Source: Perognathus longimembris pacificus (taxonomy: Eukaryota > Chordata > Mammalia > Rodentia > Heteromyidae). From it: 64,000 nt of DNA. Under the pieces are notes generated by a model. That model saw only the letters and a list, made by a program, of their open reading frames with translations, was not told the DNA's origin and did no database searches. The DNA lies in assembly GCF_023159225.1 (NCBI RefSeq), contig NC_063162.1:88937438-89001437 (forward strand). The letters run 5' to 3'. The position numbers were made by a program, and so were the translations under genes. This document shows, one piece after another, positions 21,720-33,599 of this stretch. Every line of letters starts with the position of its first letter. The stretch's first letter is position 1.

Positions 21720-21812
21720 TTTTCCTGCTTGGATTGGCTTTGAACTGTGATCCTCAGATTTTAGCCTCCTGAGTAGCTGTGATTACAGACATGATCAACC
21801 AGTACCCTTTGG
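21720..21812 (-). mobile_element. B1 SINE head, reversed
   Basis: 'ggctttgaactgtgatcctcag' and 'agcctcctgagtagctgtgattacag' are antisense B1 motifs. Confidence 0.65.
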
Positions 21813-22149
21813 AGTTTTTTAAGTGACAGGGTAATTCTAAAGCTTGAATCGTAAGCAAAAGCAATTAAAGCCTTTTGAAATGTGTAGGGAGATTCTGAGT
21901 GTCATAAAAATTGACATTTAGTGAAACAGATTCACTCCTGATCATGGCCTGGGTCCTGATGGGGGCTAAGTCAATCAAAATTATTCTTTCTCTTTGTCAA
22001 AACAGGGATGGATGTATTCTTTAGCCTTAGGGTACTTTCATTTAAGACCGAAGGCTGTAAAGGAGCCATAGGAGCAGTTATGAAGAAATTTCAACAGGTA
22101 TTATAAGTGGAAGAAAAAAATTGTGTTTTTACTCATATTGCTTCCTACT
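21813..22149. other. Unassigned sequence
   Basis: No gene or repeat recognised. Confidence 0.5.
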
Positions 22150-22290
22150 ATTTGATGCATTCATCTCATTCATTCCACCTGGACCCTAAGCTCTTTGAAG
22201 GACCATTTTTTTCTTCTCCATAGCATTAAGTCCAATAATGTACATAAAACATACTCAATATATCACTACTGAGTTTAATTGAATAGATTT
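22150..22290 (+). mobile_element. L2 LINE 3' end fragment
   Basis: 'ccacctggaccctaagctctttgaagg' and 'catagcattaagtcc ... catactcaatatat' follow the L2 3' terminal pattern. Confidence 0.55.
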
Positions 22291-22778
22291 GGGGGTTAAT
22301 TTCTGGCCTAGAAGCATAGATTTAGGCAAAATTTCTAATTCTTGCAGGCATTGCTGTGTTCAGCCCAAGTTGGATCAGAAACTCTTTAGAATTTGAAGGT
22401 TCTGAGGGGCCCATAATGAGTTGGATACCCCACCTGTGTAGCAATTTTGAGCAGCATCATTTTAAAGGACCTGAGTGTCTTCCACCAGACACTAAAACTC
22501 CACATGTACCCAACGACTTTGTGAATGTAGTTGGGGCATTTGGTTTGTCCAATGAGTGGAAGGCACCAATGGCACTTAGTGGGAAGAGCCAACATTCTGG
22601 GGGGAGGAGGGGTTAAGATGGCAGATCAAATGCAGCTTTCTAGTTCTTTCTCCCTCCTCAAACCACTACAATGAAGATTGTTTTCAAAATGTACCAACTC
22701 TTGAAGACAGGAATGCTAGACAAGAGGCCAAGCAAAAAACTAAATGTTGGAAAAGCAGATCTGGGCTAGATGGATGTT
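22291..22778. other. Unassigned sequence
   Basis: An 86-residue open frame (22356-22616) overlaps a 69-residue one on the other strand; neither has a motif or splice context I recognise. No repeat seen. Confidence 0.45.
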
Positions 22779-22793
22779 AAATATGATATTCTT

Positions 22794-23014
22794 TTTTTTT
22801 TTTTTTTTTTTTTTTTTGGCCAGTCCTGGGCCTTGGACTCAGGGCCTGAGCACTGTCCCTGGCTTCTTCCCGCTCAAGGCTAGCACTCTGCCACTTGAGC
22901 CACAGCGCCGCTTCTGGCCGTTTTTTTTTCTGTATATGTGGTGCTGGGGAATCGAACCTAGGGCCTCGTGTATCTGAGGCAGGCACTCTTGCCACTAGGC
23001 TATATCCCCAGCCC
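22794..23014 (-). mobile_element. IDL-Geo SINE, young subfamily
   Basis: Reversed young dimer (TTCTTCCCGCTCAAGG in the right monomer) with a long poly(T) at left. The linker has an expanded poly(T) at ~22920. Duplication AAATATGATATTCTT at 22779-22793 and 23015-23029. Confidence 0.95.
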
Positions 23015-23384
23015 AAATATGATATTCTTGATCATAACCTTTGGATCTCCTATAGATTAGAACTGATACCACTAGCTATGTATGAAACTAGTGTGACAGG
23101 AGAGGCCTAAAATTAGGTGACTGAGAGAAAAGTTGAAAGTCGAACACTGGACCCTTCAAGCACACAAGATCATTGCCCCACTCCTACCTCAATCTTAGCA
23201 GAAGCCTGGGAATTTTCCTCTGAAATACAGAAACACAGAGCCTGGCAAGTAGGATTCAAAAAGGTAGTGAATGTCCAGAACACTTCAGAGCTAGTACTCC
23301 CAACTTCCAAACAAGGCAATATATCCAGGCATATCTGACCAACCAAGAAGAATTATAGGGTGAAGGTTCCTTGATTAACAACTG

Positions 23385-23416
23385 AAACAGTGCCCTGAGT
23401 TCAAGCCCCAGGATTG

Positions 23417-23469
<53 letters not shown>
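23385..23469 (+). repeat. (CA)n on a SINE tail
   Basis: 23388-23418 is the last part of a tRNA-like SINE tail ('gccctgagttcaagcccc', 'aggattgac'). It runs directly into about 25 CA units (23419-23469). Confidence 0.85.
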
Positions 23470-23471
<2 letters not shown>

Positions 23472-23528
23472 TATTTTAATAGAAAGATTAGAAGAATGTT
23501 GAGGAAGCAGCTCAGAAATTGGAACAGA

Positions 23529-26500
23529 TATTGGTGAGTATTGCATTGAATTTGTAGATAGCCTTTGGCAATATTGCCTTTTTACAAGGTTAATCCTCCC
23601 AACCCAGGAGCATGGGAGGTTTTTCCATTTCCTTAGTTCTGGCTTAATTTCCTTTTTCAGGTTTTTAAAGTTCTCATCATAGAGGTCTTTCACTTCCTTG
23701 GTTAATGTTATTTCTAAGTATTTTATGTTTTTTGAGGCTATTGCATGAGGAGTTGCCTTTCTGATTTTAGCCTTACTCTTTCCATTGTTGGCATATAGAA
23801 AAGCCATTGATTTTTGAGGATTTATTTTATATCCTGCTACTTTGCCAAAGTTTCAGATCAGTTCAAGTAACTTGGGAGTAGGATCTACAGGGTTCTTTAA
23901 ATACAGGATCATTTCATCTGCAAAGGGAGAGAGTTTAACTTCATTTCCTTTTTGGATCCCCTTTATATCTTCCTCTTGCCTTATTGCTCTGGCTAGGAAT
24001 TCTAGTACTATGTTGAAGAGGAGTAGAGAGAGTAGACATACTTGTCTTGCTCCTGATTTTAAGGAAATGGCTTTAACCTTTCACCATTAAGAATAATGCT
24101 TGCTGTGGGTTTGTCATAGACAGCCTTTATTATATTCAGGAATGTTCACTGGAATCCTAGTTTCTCTCAAGCTTTCATCATAAATGGGTGCTGGATTTTA
24201 TCAAATGCTTTTTCCACATCTAAAGAAAAAATTATGTGATTCTTGACCTTACTCCTACTGATGTGGTGAATTATATTAATTGACTGGTATATATTGAACA
24301 GTTTTGCATCCCTGGAATGAATCCAGTTTGGTCATAGTATATGACTTTTTTGATGACTTATTGAAGTCGATTGGTCAGAAATTTGTTGAGAAGTTTTGCA
24401 TTGATGTTCATCAAAGAAATGGGTCTAAAGTTCTCTTTCTTTGATGAGTCCCTGCCTCGTTTTGGGATAAGGGTTATACTGCCATCGTAGAGTGTGTTTG
24501 GTATCAAGCTTTCACATTCAATTTTGTTGAAGAGTTTGAGGAATATTGGTGTGAATTCTGTTCTGAAGGCCTTGTAGAATTCTGCTGTGAATCTGCCTGG
24601 ACTTGGGCTTTTCTTGGCTGGGAGATCTCCTATTGCAGTTTCCATTTCATTGCTGGATATGGGTCTGTTTAGTAGGTTTAAATCTTCTTGGTTAAGTTTG
24701 AGCATATCATTTTTTGCTAGTAATTCATCCATTTCTTCCAGCTTTTCAGATGTATTAGCATATAGGTTTGCAAAATATTCTCTTATTATATTCTGAATCT
24801 TGGTTGTTTCTGTGGTAATGTTTCCAGTTTTGCCTCTGATTTTGTTTATTTGGGTGTACTGGTTTTTGGTCAGATTTCCTAGGGTTCTATCGATTTTGTG
24901 AATTTTTTCAAAGAACCAACTCTTTGTTTTGTTGATTCCTTCTATGGTCTTTTAGACTCTAAGGCATTCAATTCTGATTTCATTTTAATTATTTGCTTCC
25001 ATCTATTGGCTTGGGGTTTGGCTTGTTGCTCTCTTTCCAGGAGTTTAAGGTGCTTCATTAAATTGTTGGATTGAGATTTCTCTAGTTTGTTGATAGCTCA
25101 GAGCTATAAATTTTCCTCCTAGTACTGCCTTTGCTGTGTCCCAAAGGTGGTGGTATTTTGTGTACTCATTTTAGTTAAATGCCATAAACATTTGAATTTC
25201 TGTTCTGTTCTTATTTCTTTGATGAACCACTGGTGATTCAGCAATGTGTTGTTCAGTCTCCATGAGTTGTGGGATTTTCTGTGGTGGCTTTTTGTGTTAA
25301 GCTCTAATTTTATTCCATTGTAGTCTGAGAGAATGCAGGGAATTATTTCAATATTTCTGAATTTATACAGGTTTGCTTTGTGCCCTAAAATATGATCTAT
25401 TTTGGAGAATGTCCCATGTGCTGCCAAGAAGAATGTGTGTTCTGGTGCTGTTGGATGGAATATTCTGTATTTATTTTTTATCAGTGAAGTCTAGTTGGTT
25501 TATGCAATTGTTTAGTTCTGAGGTTTCTTTGCTCAGTTTTTGGCATGTTGATCTGCCCAGAGGTGACACTGAGATTCCACCTCACCACAGTAAGAATGTC
25601 CATTATCAGGAAAACTAATAATAACAAATGCTGGAGGGGATGTGGCCAAAAGGGAACCCCACTACACTGTTGGTGGGAGTGTAAACTTGTTCAACCACTC
25701 TTGAAATCAGTATGGAGATTCCTCAGAAGGCTAAACATAGAGCTCCCCTATAACCCAGCAGCCCTACTTTTGGGCATCTACCCAAAGATTACAAGCAAGA
25801 CCACACTAAAGCCACCAGCACAACTATGTTCATTGCAGCACAATTTGTCATCACTAAAATATGGAACCAACCCAGATGCCCCTCAGTATATGAGTGGATC
25901 AAGAAAATGTGGTACATATACACAATGGAAATCTATGCCTCTATCAGAAAGAATGACATTCATAAGGAAATGGAAGGAATTATACTAAGTGAATTGAGCC
26001 AGACCCAAAGAAACATAGACACTATGGTTTCCCTCATTGGAAATAATTAGTACATGTTTAGGATAGTCCTAGCAGAAGATTACAATAGCTCAATAGCTAT
26101 GTCCATATGAACACATAAGATGCTAGGTGAAATTAACTTCAAGTTATGGAAACAAGTGGTATATCATTGTTGTTATTCTCAACATGCCATGTGAAATTAT
26201 GCCCTTTTTCTTTTTATTTCTTTCCCATGGTTTTACCCTTGATATCACTGTGACTGATTTTAGTACCCTGGATACTGTATATGTGTGTATTGGAACTGGG
26301 GAAGGGCAAGGGAATACCAAAATAGAGAGACAAAGGATAAAAAAAAATGCAACAGCAATCCTTACAAAACTATATGGTGTAAACCAATTGTACAACTCAT
26401 GGAGGGGAGGGAAATGGGGAAGGGGAAGGAAGGAAAATGAGGGAGGAGGTAATAAGGTGGATAAGTCACGTTCTCACTGCCTTATGTATGAAACTGTAAC

Positions 26501-26544
26501 CCCCCTCTATATCACTTTGACAATAAAGAAATGAAAGAAAAAAA
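23529..26544 (+). mobile_element. L1 with 5' inversion, both target duplications present
   Basis: Flanked by the perfect 15-bp duplication AGAAATTGGAACAGA (23514-23528, 26545-26559). 23529-25555 is inverted: on the - strand it codes for the end of the endonuclease domain (~25119-25427, SDYNGIKLELNTKSHH) and the reverse transcriptase (24358-24732, AEFYKAFRTEF, TLIPKRGRDSSKKENFRPIS). The catalytic FADD box reads FADE at 23913-23924, so the second Asp is lost. From ~25556 the sense ORF2 end reads forward with a frameshift near 25790 and stops at 26050 (SLIGNN). The 3' UTR (polypurine tract ~26400-26455) ends with AATAAA at 26522 and an A-rich tail. Not mobile by itself. Confidence 0.95.
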
Positions 26545-26559
26545 AGAAATTGGAACAGA

Positions 26560-26954
26560 AAGGAAGGAAAGGGAAAATTAGAGAGGAAATAAGATAAAAC
26601 AAAAATCAGTCCAAGAAGTCTAGTATTTGAATAAGAGTGTTCAAAAGAAGAAAAAAATGGTATTTTGAATCATTAAAGAATGTCAAGCCCATTTTTCTGA
26701 ACTGGAAGGCACAAATTTGCAAACTGAAATTATCTATGTGGTGTCCACAGAAGTGGGAGACTGTAGATGCCATCCATGACATGGTATGAAACTTTGGGAC
26801 ACTGGACACTGGAGACAGGATTAAAACTTTAAGGGAAACAGAACAGGTGACATACCAAGAAGCAACTACTGGGATGGCTCTAGATTTCTCAACAGCCACA
26901 CTGGAAAGTAGAACACAATCTTAAACCCATGTGGGGAGCATAAAGACAGTAGTC
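26560..26954. other. Unassigned sequence
   Basis: No gene or repeat recognised; A-rich at its start. Confidence 0.5.
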
Positions 26955-27170
26955 TTAGTCAGATGCTGGTGGATCACACCTGTAATCCTAGTTATTCAGG
27001 AGGCTGGGATCTGAGCATCGAGGTTCAAAGCCAGCCCTGGAAGGAAAGTTTGTACGAGTCTTGTAACCAACTAACCAGCAGAAAACCAGAATTGGAGCTG
27101 TGGCTCATATAGTAGCATTCCAGTCTTGAGTGGAAAACTACAGGGACAGTGCCAATACCCTGAAAAGGTT
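26955..27170 (+). mobile_element. B1-dID SINE
   Basis: 'cagatgctggtggatcacacctgtaatcc' in pieces, 'caggaggctgggatctgag', linker 'accaactaaccagcag', tail 'gagctgtggctcatatag'. Moderately diverged. Confidence 0.75.
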
Positions 27171-27741
27171 GAGTTTACCTCCACACAACTGTTCTCATGA
27201 AGCTTGTGGGATGGGATGACCGCAACAATGGAGGAAACCAAAGCAGAAAAAGACAAATCACAAAGGAAATAGGAGAAAGGTGAAGAGATTGCTGGATGAC
27301 CGCAAAGGGAAGTTCCAAGATGGAAACTCAACCCTAGGCTTAAAAGGTACACAGGGATTTGAAAAGCGGCTTCCTCAAATTGGTGAAATGGCTGTAGTAT
27401 CTGATATGTTGAATATTTTTGAAGAACATGCAAACATTTGGCAGGAAATGAAGGTTTGGATTAATGATAAGTGGATAGAATATTAAGGAAAGGGAAAACA
27501 CAAAGGAAAACAATAATGGTTTAAACTCATGACTCAGCACTAAATAGAGTTAATGTAGTTGTAATAAATGTGAACGGTAACTACTGATGTAAACGAAATC
27601 ACTGTGTAACCATATGAGAATAATAAGGGGATGGAGAGAATGTTTGTATACATTGTGGGGAATGTAAGAATAAAATCTTGCTTTAACATTATGGGTTAAT
27701 GGAGAATGTCTGAAAATCAAGAAATAGTGATAATGCATGTT
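27171..27741. other. Unassigned sequence with a 68-residue open frame
   Basis: The + frame 27280-27486 (MKRLLDDRKGKFQDG start) is overlapped by antisense frames. I recognise no domain, and no splice context decides for it. It could be a fragment of an unknown retroelement. Confidence 0.35.
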
Positions 27742-27757
27742 AGAAATGTACAGGTAA

Positions 27758-27969
27758 GGGCTCGGAATATGGCAAATTGGTAAAGTGCTTGCCTTGTATA
27801 CATGAAGCCCTGGGTTCGATTCCTCAGCACCACATAAACAGAAAAAGCTGGAAGTGGCACCATGGCTCAAGTGGTAGAGTGCTAGCCTTGAGCAAAAAGA
27901 AGCCAAGGACAGTGCTCAGGCCCTGAGTTCAAGCCCCAGGACTGGCAAAACAAAATAAAACAAAACAAA
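27758..27969 (+). mobile_element. IDL-Geo dimeric SINE (older type)
   Basis: Full dimer; starts GGGCTCGGAATATGG. Duplication of 16 bp, AGAAATGTACAGGTAA (27742-27757, 27970-27985). (AAAAC)n-like tail. Confidence 0.95.
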
Positions 27970-28051
27970 AGAAATGTACAGGTAAATCTTTCTAAAATAC
28001 TGATTTTTTTTAAAAGTTGAAAGTGGATGGCTCTCTAGGGAGAGGCGGCTT

Positions 28052-28118
28052 TTTCTTCTTCTTCTTCTTCTTCTTCTTCTTCTTCTTCTTCTTCTTCTTC
28101 TTCTTCTTCTTCTTCTTC
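28052..28118. repeat. (TTC)n microsatellite
   Basis: About 22 TTC/CTT units, followed by a degenerate C/T-rich tail to ~28205. On the other strand this is a GAA run. Confidence 0.97.
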
Positions 28119-28205
28119 CCCTTTCTTCCTTCTCTTCTTCTTCATCTTTGTCTCCTACTCTTCTTTGCTCTCCTCCTCCTTCTCTATCTCCTCTTTCTTC
28201 CTTTT

Positions 28206-28511
28206 CTGAAATTATTGCTTGCCTTCTGCATTTGCTTAGCTTTCTTTGTACCTACCTTCTAACAGAGACTTGGTAACAGACACAGGGTCAGTCAGCATTA
28301 GGCAGCCTACTGCTCCCTCCCTTTTCCCCTCTGTTCAGTACAGCCTTCCCTCCCCACCACTGTACCCCTTTATTCTTTTGGAGTAAGAGCTCTTCACGCT
28401 AATTTCATCCTCTTTCCTGGTTTACTGTCTTATTTTAGTAGAGGCCATCCTCCATTTGTCAAGTTAAAAAATTGTCCTCTTTTTATTCTTGTGTTCTGAA
28501 AGTTTGTGGAC
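28206..28511. other. Unassigned sequence
   Basis: No gene or repeat recognised. Confidence 0.5.
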
Positions 28512-28525
28512 AAGCATTCATCTTT

Positions 28526-29617
28526 TAAAAAAATATTTTTCCCTGGTTATAATTCTTTAAAATTTTTTTTATTTTTCTTATTTATTGTCAAAGTGATGTA
28601 CAGAGGGGTTACAGTTTCATATTGGATATATTTCTTGTACTGTTTGTTACCTCCTCCCTCATTCCCCCTCCCCCTCCCTCTTTCCCTCTCCCCCCCCCCC
28701 CATGAGTTGTTCAGTTGGTTTACACCAAATGGTTTTGCAAGCATTGCTTTTGTAGTCATTTGTCTTTTTATCCTGTGTCTCTCATTTTGGTATTTCCTTT
28801 CACTTTCCTAATTCTAATACCAGTATATACAGCTTCCAATGTACTCAGATAAGATACAGTGACAGTGCAGGTACAACCACAGGAAGGGGATACAAGAGGA
28901 TCATCAACAATAGAAGCTATGGTTTTACATGGCATGTTGAAAGTAATTACAACAGTGATTTATCACTCGTTTCCATAACATGGAGTTAATTTCACTTATC
29001 TTATGCATTCATAGGGGCATAGCTATTAGGCTTTTCTGATCCTCTGCTGTGACTAGCTTAAACCTGTGCTAACCAACAGCCCCCTCAACAAGTGGGCTAA
29101 AGATTTAAGATGCTTCTCTGATGAGGAAATGAGAATGGCCAACAGACATATGAAAAAGTGCCCTACATCACTGGCCATAAAAGAAATGCAAATCAAAACA
29201 ACACTGAGATTCCATCTCATCCCAGTAAGAATGTCCTTTATCAAGAAAACTAACAATAATAAACGTTGGAGGGGATGTAGCCAAAAGGGAACCCTACTTC
29301 ATTGTTGGTGGGAATGTAAGCTGGTTCAACCACTCGGGCAAGCTGTATGGAGATTCCTTAGAAGGCTAAACATAGAACTCCCCTATGACCCAGCAGCCCC
29401 ACTTTTGGGCATCTACCCAAAAGACCACAAACAAGAACACACTAAAGCCACCAGCACAACAATGTTCATTACAGCACAATTTGTCATAGTTAAAATATGG
29501 AACCAACCCAGATGCCCCTCAGTAGACGAATGGATTAGGAAAATGTGGTACATATACACAATGGAATTTTATGCGTCTATCAGAAAGAGTGACATTGCCC
29601 CATTCATAAGGAAATGG
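28526..29617 (-). mobile_element. Internally inverted L1 (copy B), same junction as copy A
   Basis: Perfect 14-bp duplication AAGCATTCATCTTT at 28512-28525 and 29618-29631. The 3' UTR is antisense to 29073; at 29073/29074 it flips to forward ORF2 C-terminus, open without stops for ~180 codons ([49 protein letters not shown]) and ending after RKWK. Junction bases (GTGCTAAC|CAACAGCCCCC) equal those of copy A at 6970/6971. Between the L1 3' end and the duplication lies a ~40-bp A/T-rich segment with a non-A core (~28549-28562), possibly a short 3' transduction. Confidence 0.93.
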
Positions 29618-29699
29618 AAGCATTCATCTTTACCTATAGTTCTAGGAAATCTTTCACTTCTGAGAAGTTTGCTTGAATAATAGTAATTGTTATAATTAC

Positions 29700-29900
29700 T
29701 ACTTGCCAGACTTAAGGCTTGAGCTTGCTGAACTTTTGTGCTCAAGGCTATCACTCTACTATTTGAGCCACAGCTTTACCTCAGGCTTTGAGGTAGTTAA
29801 TTGGAGATTAGAGTTTCCAGGATGGCTATTAACCTTGATCCTCAGATCTCAGCCTCTTGAGTAGCTAAGATCATAGGCTTGTGCCTCCAGTGCCTGGATT
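29700..29900 (-). mobile_element. B1-dID SINE, reversed
   Basis: Reversed tail ('tgctcaaggctatcactct', 'atttgagccacagc'), linker 'gttaattggagattagag', reversed B1 head ('gatcctcagatctcagcctc', 'gagtagctaagatcatagg'). Confidence 0.75.
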
Positions 29901-30500
29901 GCTTTAATTATTTTACTGATGTTTTCCTATTGCTTTGGTTTTCAATTTCCTATTTATGAAATTCTTGTTAGTCACATGTTAGAACTCCTGGATTGCTTCT
30001 TTAATTTTTCTTTTTTTCTCTGTATATTCTAGTATTTGAGAACAAATATTTTAATTTTGTTTTTTAATCTTTCTTTTCATTTTTAGTATTACATATGTAT
30101 TTGTTAATTTGCAATGCCTCTTTTCATGTATCCTGAATATTTCTTCTTATAATTTCCTATTCTCCAATAAATCTGTCATATATTGAAATATTAAGTCAGG
30201 CGCACATATACTATGTGCAACCTATCAGATGTAACTTAGCAGCACAACTTGCTGCAGAGCAATGATTGATTGGCTTACTGGGAACTGGCCTCACTATTAT
30301 TGTCCAGCAATGTTAGAGAGTGTTTTATTGTATATTGACAGATAAGGAAAGATCTAGAATAAAAATCTGAAGTATGCTTTCATGTATGTATCATTACAAA
30401 ATTCTAAGCTGAGCAATATTGTAAGCCAGGGGCACCTGTAGTGTCTTGTTGCATAAACAAAACTTTTATTTCTCTGATGATATTAATACTACTTTAAAAC
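29901..30500. other. Unassigned AT-rich sequence
   Basis: No gene or repeat recognised. Confidence 0.5.
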
Positions 30501-30509
30501 TTTTTTTTT

Positions 30510-30715
30510 GCTGGGAATATGGATTAGTGGCAGAGTGCTTGCCTTGCATAGATGAAGCCCTGGGTTTGATTCCTCAGCACCACATAAACAGAAAAGGCCA
30601 ATGGCACTGTGGCTCAAGTGGTAGAGTGCTAGCCGTGAGCAAAAAGAAGCCAGGGACAGGGCTCAGGCCCTGAGTCCAAGCCACAGGACTGGCAACAAAG
30701 CAAAACAAAAACATC
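30510..30715 (+). mobile_element. IDL-Geo dimeric SINE (older type)
   Basis: Starts GCTGGGAATATGG; the linker/right monomer junction lost a few bases ('ggccaatggcactg'). Weak AAAAC...TTTTTT duplication. Confidence 0.9.
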
Positions 30716-30719
30716 TTTT

Positions 30720-31930
30720 TTCCCTATGGATTCATTTATTTCTTCTGAATTTATTCTTTTGCTATTTCATCCTAGTCTATTTATTTCAAAGATGTGGCTT
30801 TTTCACAAATGTCTTGCTTACTTACTGGTTACTTAACTGTCAAAGAAAGGCACCAAAAGGCTGACTGGAGGTTTCTCATGGATGGGAATTATTAATTGGT
30901 AGTGGGCTTCAGGAAGGGCTTTTATCTTATCCACTTCAATATCTTGGTGTCAGTATATGCCCATGTATCTCATATCTTTTGGGATATTCAGATTTACTAA
31001 GGGATATTACCCAGGGATATTACTAAGGGATATTACCCAGATATTACCCTGGAGAGCATCAATCTTCCTTTCATGCAATCTAAAGATGAGCTTTAAAAAG
31101 CTGGCAACCTGGGCAATATGTATTGTAAGTGTGTGTGTCTCCAGGTCCAGTTGGTCCCACCTAGTCATGTTTACTGCTGGCATTTTACCCTACCAGTCCT
31201 ATATATAGATTCCCATAGCTGCTTACATTATTTTTTCTTAATTTTTTTTTTGTAATTCCATTTTAGTGGTCTTGGGGAAATAAAACACAAATCTTTAATT
31301 CTTCATGTGAAACAAGAAAACTGCATTTACTCCGACCTACTTGTATCTTCTCTGAGCTGTTGAAACTGTTTTAATGAACCTTATTCTTTCTCCTGTATCT
31401 TGTTTAATCAGATAAAGAATATTGGCACTTTGCTCCTGTAATTTAATGTAAAAATGAGACTATGTAGGTGCTGACTTTTAAGAAGTTGGGTTGGGCTGAC
31501 ATTTGGAATATGGGTCAATATGCCAACTTATATAGGATAGCTGTGGGCAAAGGAAGGGGATTGATAGAAGATGCACGCATGCACACCATGTGTGCCAAGG
31601 GGATAGCACACATGGATGTGGTGGGAGTCACACTGATACATATGCTGAGCCCACAACCCATGACAATGCCTTTGCACCTATGAAAACCCATGATTTATTG
31701 TTTGCTCTACATTTGTCCTTGCAGATTGACAGCTGTCACTTCCTCTCTCCATGTGGAGCAGAGTTTCTTGAGAAAATCTAGCTGTTGCAGCTGGTCCTTG
31801 AATACTAGTATGCAACTCTAGCTATAACAGGGCCAATAGTGAATCTGAAAATTCAGACTAATCAAAAGCTATTGCTATTATATTTGAATGGGAATAGTAT
31901 CTTATAAAGAAGCTTTTAAAGAAACAAGAG
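30720..31930. other. Unassigned sequence with a short tandem array
   Basis: Only 30981-31050 is structured: GGGATATTAC-type units repeated about four times with CCA or TAA spacers. The rest shows no gene or repeat. Open frames at 31468-31781 have no motif I know. Confidence 0.5.
30981..31050. repeat. Short minisatellite-like array
   Basis: GGGATATTAC recurs with alternating CCA and TAA joins; a local duplication, not a known family. Confidence 0.85.
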
Positions 31931-31931
31931 T

Positions 31932-32165
31932 TAACCAGATGCTGGTGGGTCATGCCTAGAATCCTAGCTACTCAGGAGACTGAAATCCTAGGATTTTCAA
32001 TCAAAGATATCCTGTATAGGAATGTCTGTAAGACTTGTATCTCCAATTAACCACCAAAAAAATCAGAAACGGAGCTGTGAATCAAGTGGTAGAGCATGAA
32101 TATTGGGCATAAAAATTCAGGAACAATACCCAGAACCTGCGTTTGAGCCCTGGGACTGACATTTA

Positions 32166-32237
<72 letters not shown>
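31932..32237 (+). mobile_element. B1-dID SINE ending in (GA)n
   Basis: Head 'ccagatgctggtgggtcatgcc', linker 'atctccaattaaccacc', tRNA-like tail to 'gagccctgggactgac' at ~32160, then (GA)n 32166-32237 in the tail position. Confidence 0.8.
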
Positions 32238-32239
<2 letters not shown>

Positions 32240-33040
32240 AAAGGAACAAATGGATTGTACACAGTATTGCTTTAGAGCCTAATGAATATTTAACTGAAGT
32301 CTTATCAAGTCATGAAGCAAAAGATACCCATAAAATAATCTTTTATTAATTTTTCCTAAAGTTACATCATGATTTTGAAAGCAATATAAACTTTCTGAAA
32401 ACAGTCCTGTACATCATATTATGTAAAGCATGAGAAGGCTTTTCATGGATGTAGATTGGTTATCATCCTGTTAGTTCAAAATGTTGAATGTTTTCACTTA
32501 GGTTCTAATGATTTGTTCTTTAAAAACCCATGGATGCTCTGGTGAAGCATAATGGATTTCCTGTTCTCATCCAGAGCCCAGGGAGATGGTTTGATATGAG
32601 GTTGAACCTTAGAATAAGGGCAAATAGCTCTTGTGCTGCCATAAGTCCACAGGCCTATTATTTCTCCTCATGTGTCCGCCATTCTTCTTCTACCAAGGAA
32701 AGGAAAAGTCAACTTGTTTTGGCTTTGAGTGTATGAGAAAACATCTGCCAAGAAAGCAGTTTTCATATGGGAGTAGAATATCCCTTCTGACCCACAAGTA
32801 GTATACTTAGGATGTGGGGTTTTTACAACAGTTCCTAAGAAGTCAGTGGACTTTCACCTTCATGATTTCCAGAAATACACTATGCACTTCTTACTTATAA
32901 ATTCATTTTTAATATTTTATTTATCTGTGCTGTGATTAGATGTAAAGTAGTTGTAAAATTCTGATTCTGTTGCAAAATGCAATATGTTAATTTGTTCTTT
33001 AAACATAAAAATAAAATTTACTCTTCAATAGCACTAATGC
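32238..33040. other. Unassigned sequence
   Basis: No gene or repeat recognised. A 68-residue frame (32530-32736) has no recognisable motif. Confidence 0.5.
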
Positions 33041-33043
33041 ATT

Positions 33044-33262
33044 TTTTTTTATTTATTTATTTTTATGATTGAACTGGGGCTTGAATTCAGATGCCTTTTG
33101 TGTTCAAGGTTGACCCTACCACTTGAGCCACTTCTGGCTTTTTTATGGTTAATTGGGAATAAGAATCTCATGAAATTTGCCCCAACTGGCTTTGAACTGT
33201 GATTATTAGATCTCAGCCACCTCTATAGCTAGAATTATAGCTGAGAGCCACTGACAGTTGGT
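33044..33262 (-). mobile_element. B1-dID SINE, reversed
   Basis: T-rich tail, 'gaactggggcttgaattcag', 'accacttgagccacttctgg', linker 'ggttaattgggaataagaatctc', head 'actggctttgaactgtgat'. Confidence 0.8.
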
Positions 33263-33599
33263 GACTAATACAGCTTTTAAATTTTAATTTAACTTAGAAA
33301 CTTTCCCTTTTAAAGAAAGAATAAAAATAACATCAAAATGTGTGTTAATGTGTAATTTCCTCTTCAGATAAAAAGAAGCTACAAGGTCCACCCTACTGAG
33401 AACTAGAATTCTATCATAAAAAATATTTATGGGATAGAAGGTGCAAAAAGTGAGTGTCACTTCTAGGCAAATGAGAAAAATGACAGAGAAGAATAAGAAG
33501 ATTAGCTATCAAGGCTGCCCTGGTTACAGAATCTTGGGTAGAGGTAAAGAGGGGAGGATAAAGCAGCAAGGATCTGAAGCTTATGAAATATGTGCTTTT

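Noticed and set aside
28017..28262. An open frame rich in phenylalanine and leucine
   Set aside because: It is the translation of the (TTC)n microsatellite and its pyrimidine-rich flank.
29066..29680. A 204-residue open frame that looks like a gene
   Set aside because: It is the C-terminal end of L1 ORF2 in the inverted copy B, without the endonuclease or reverse transcriptase domains.
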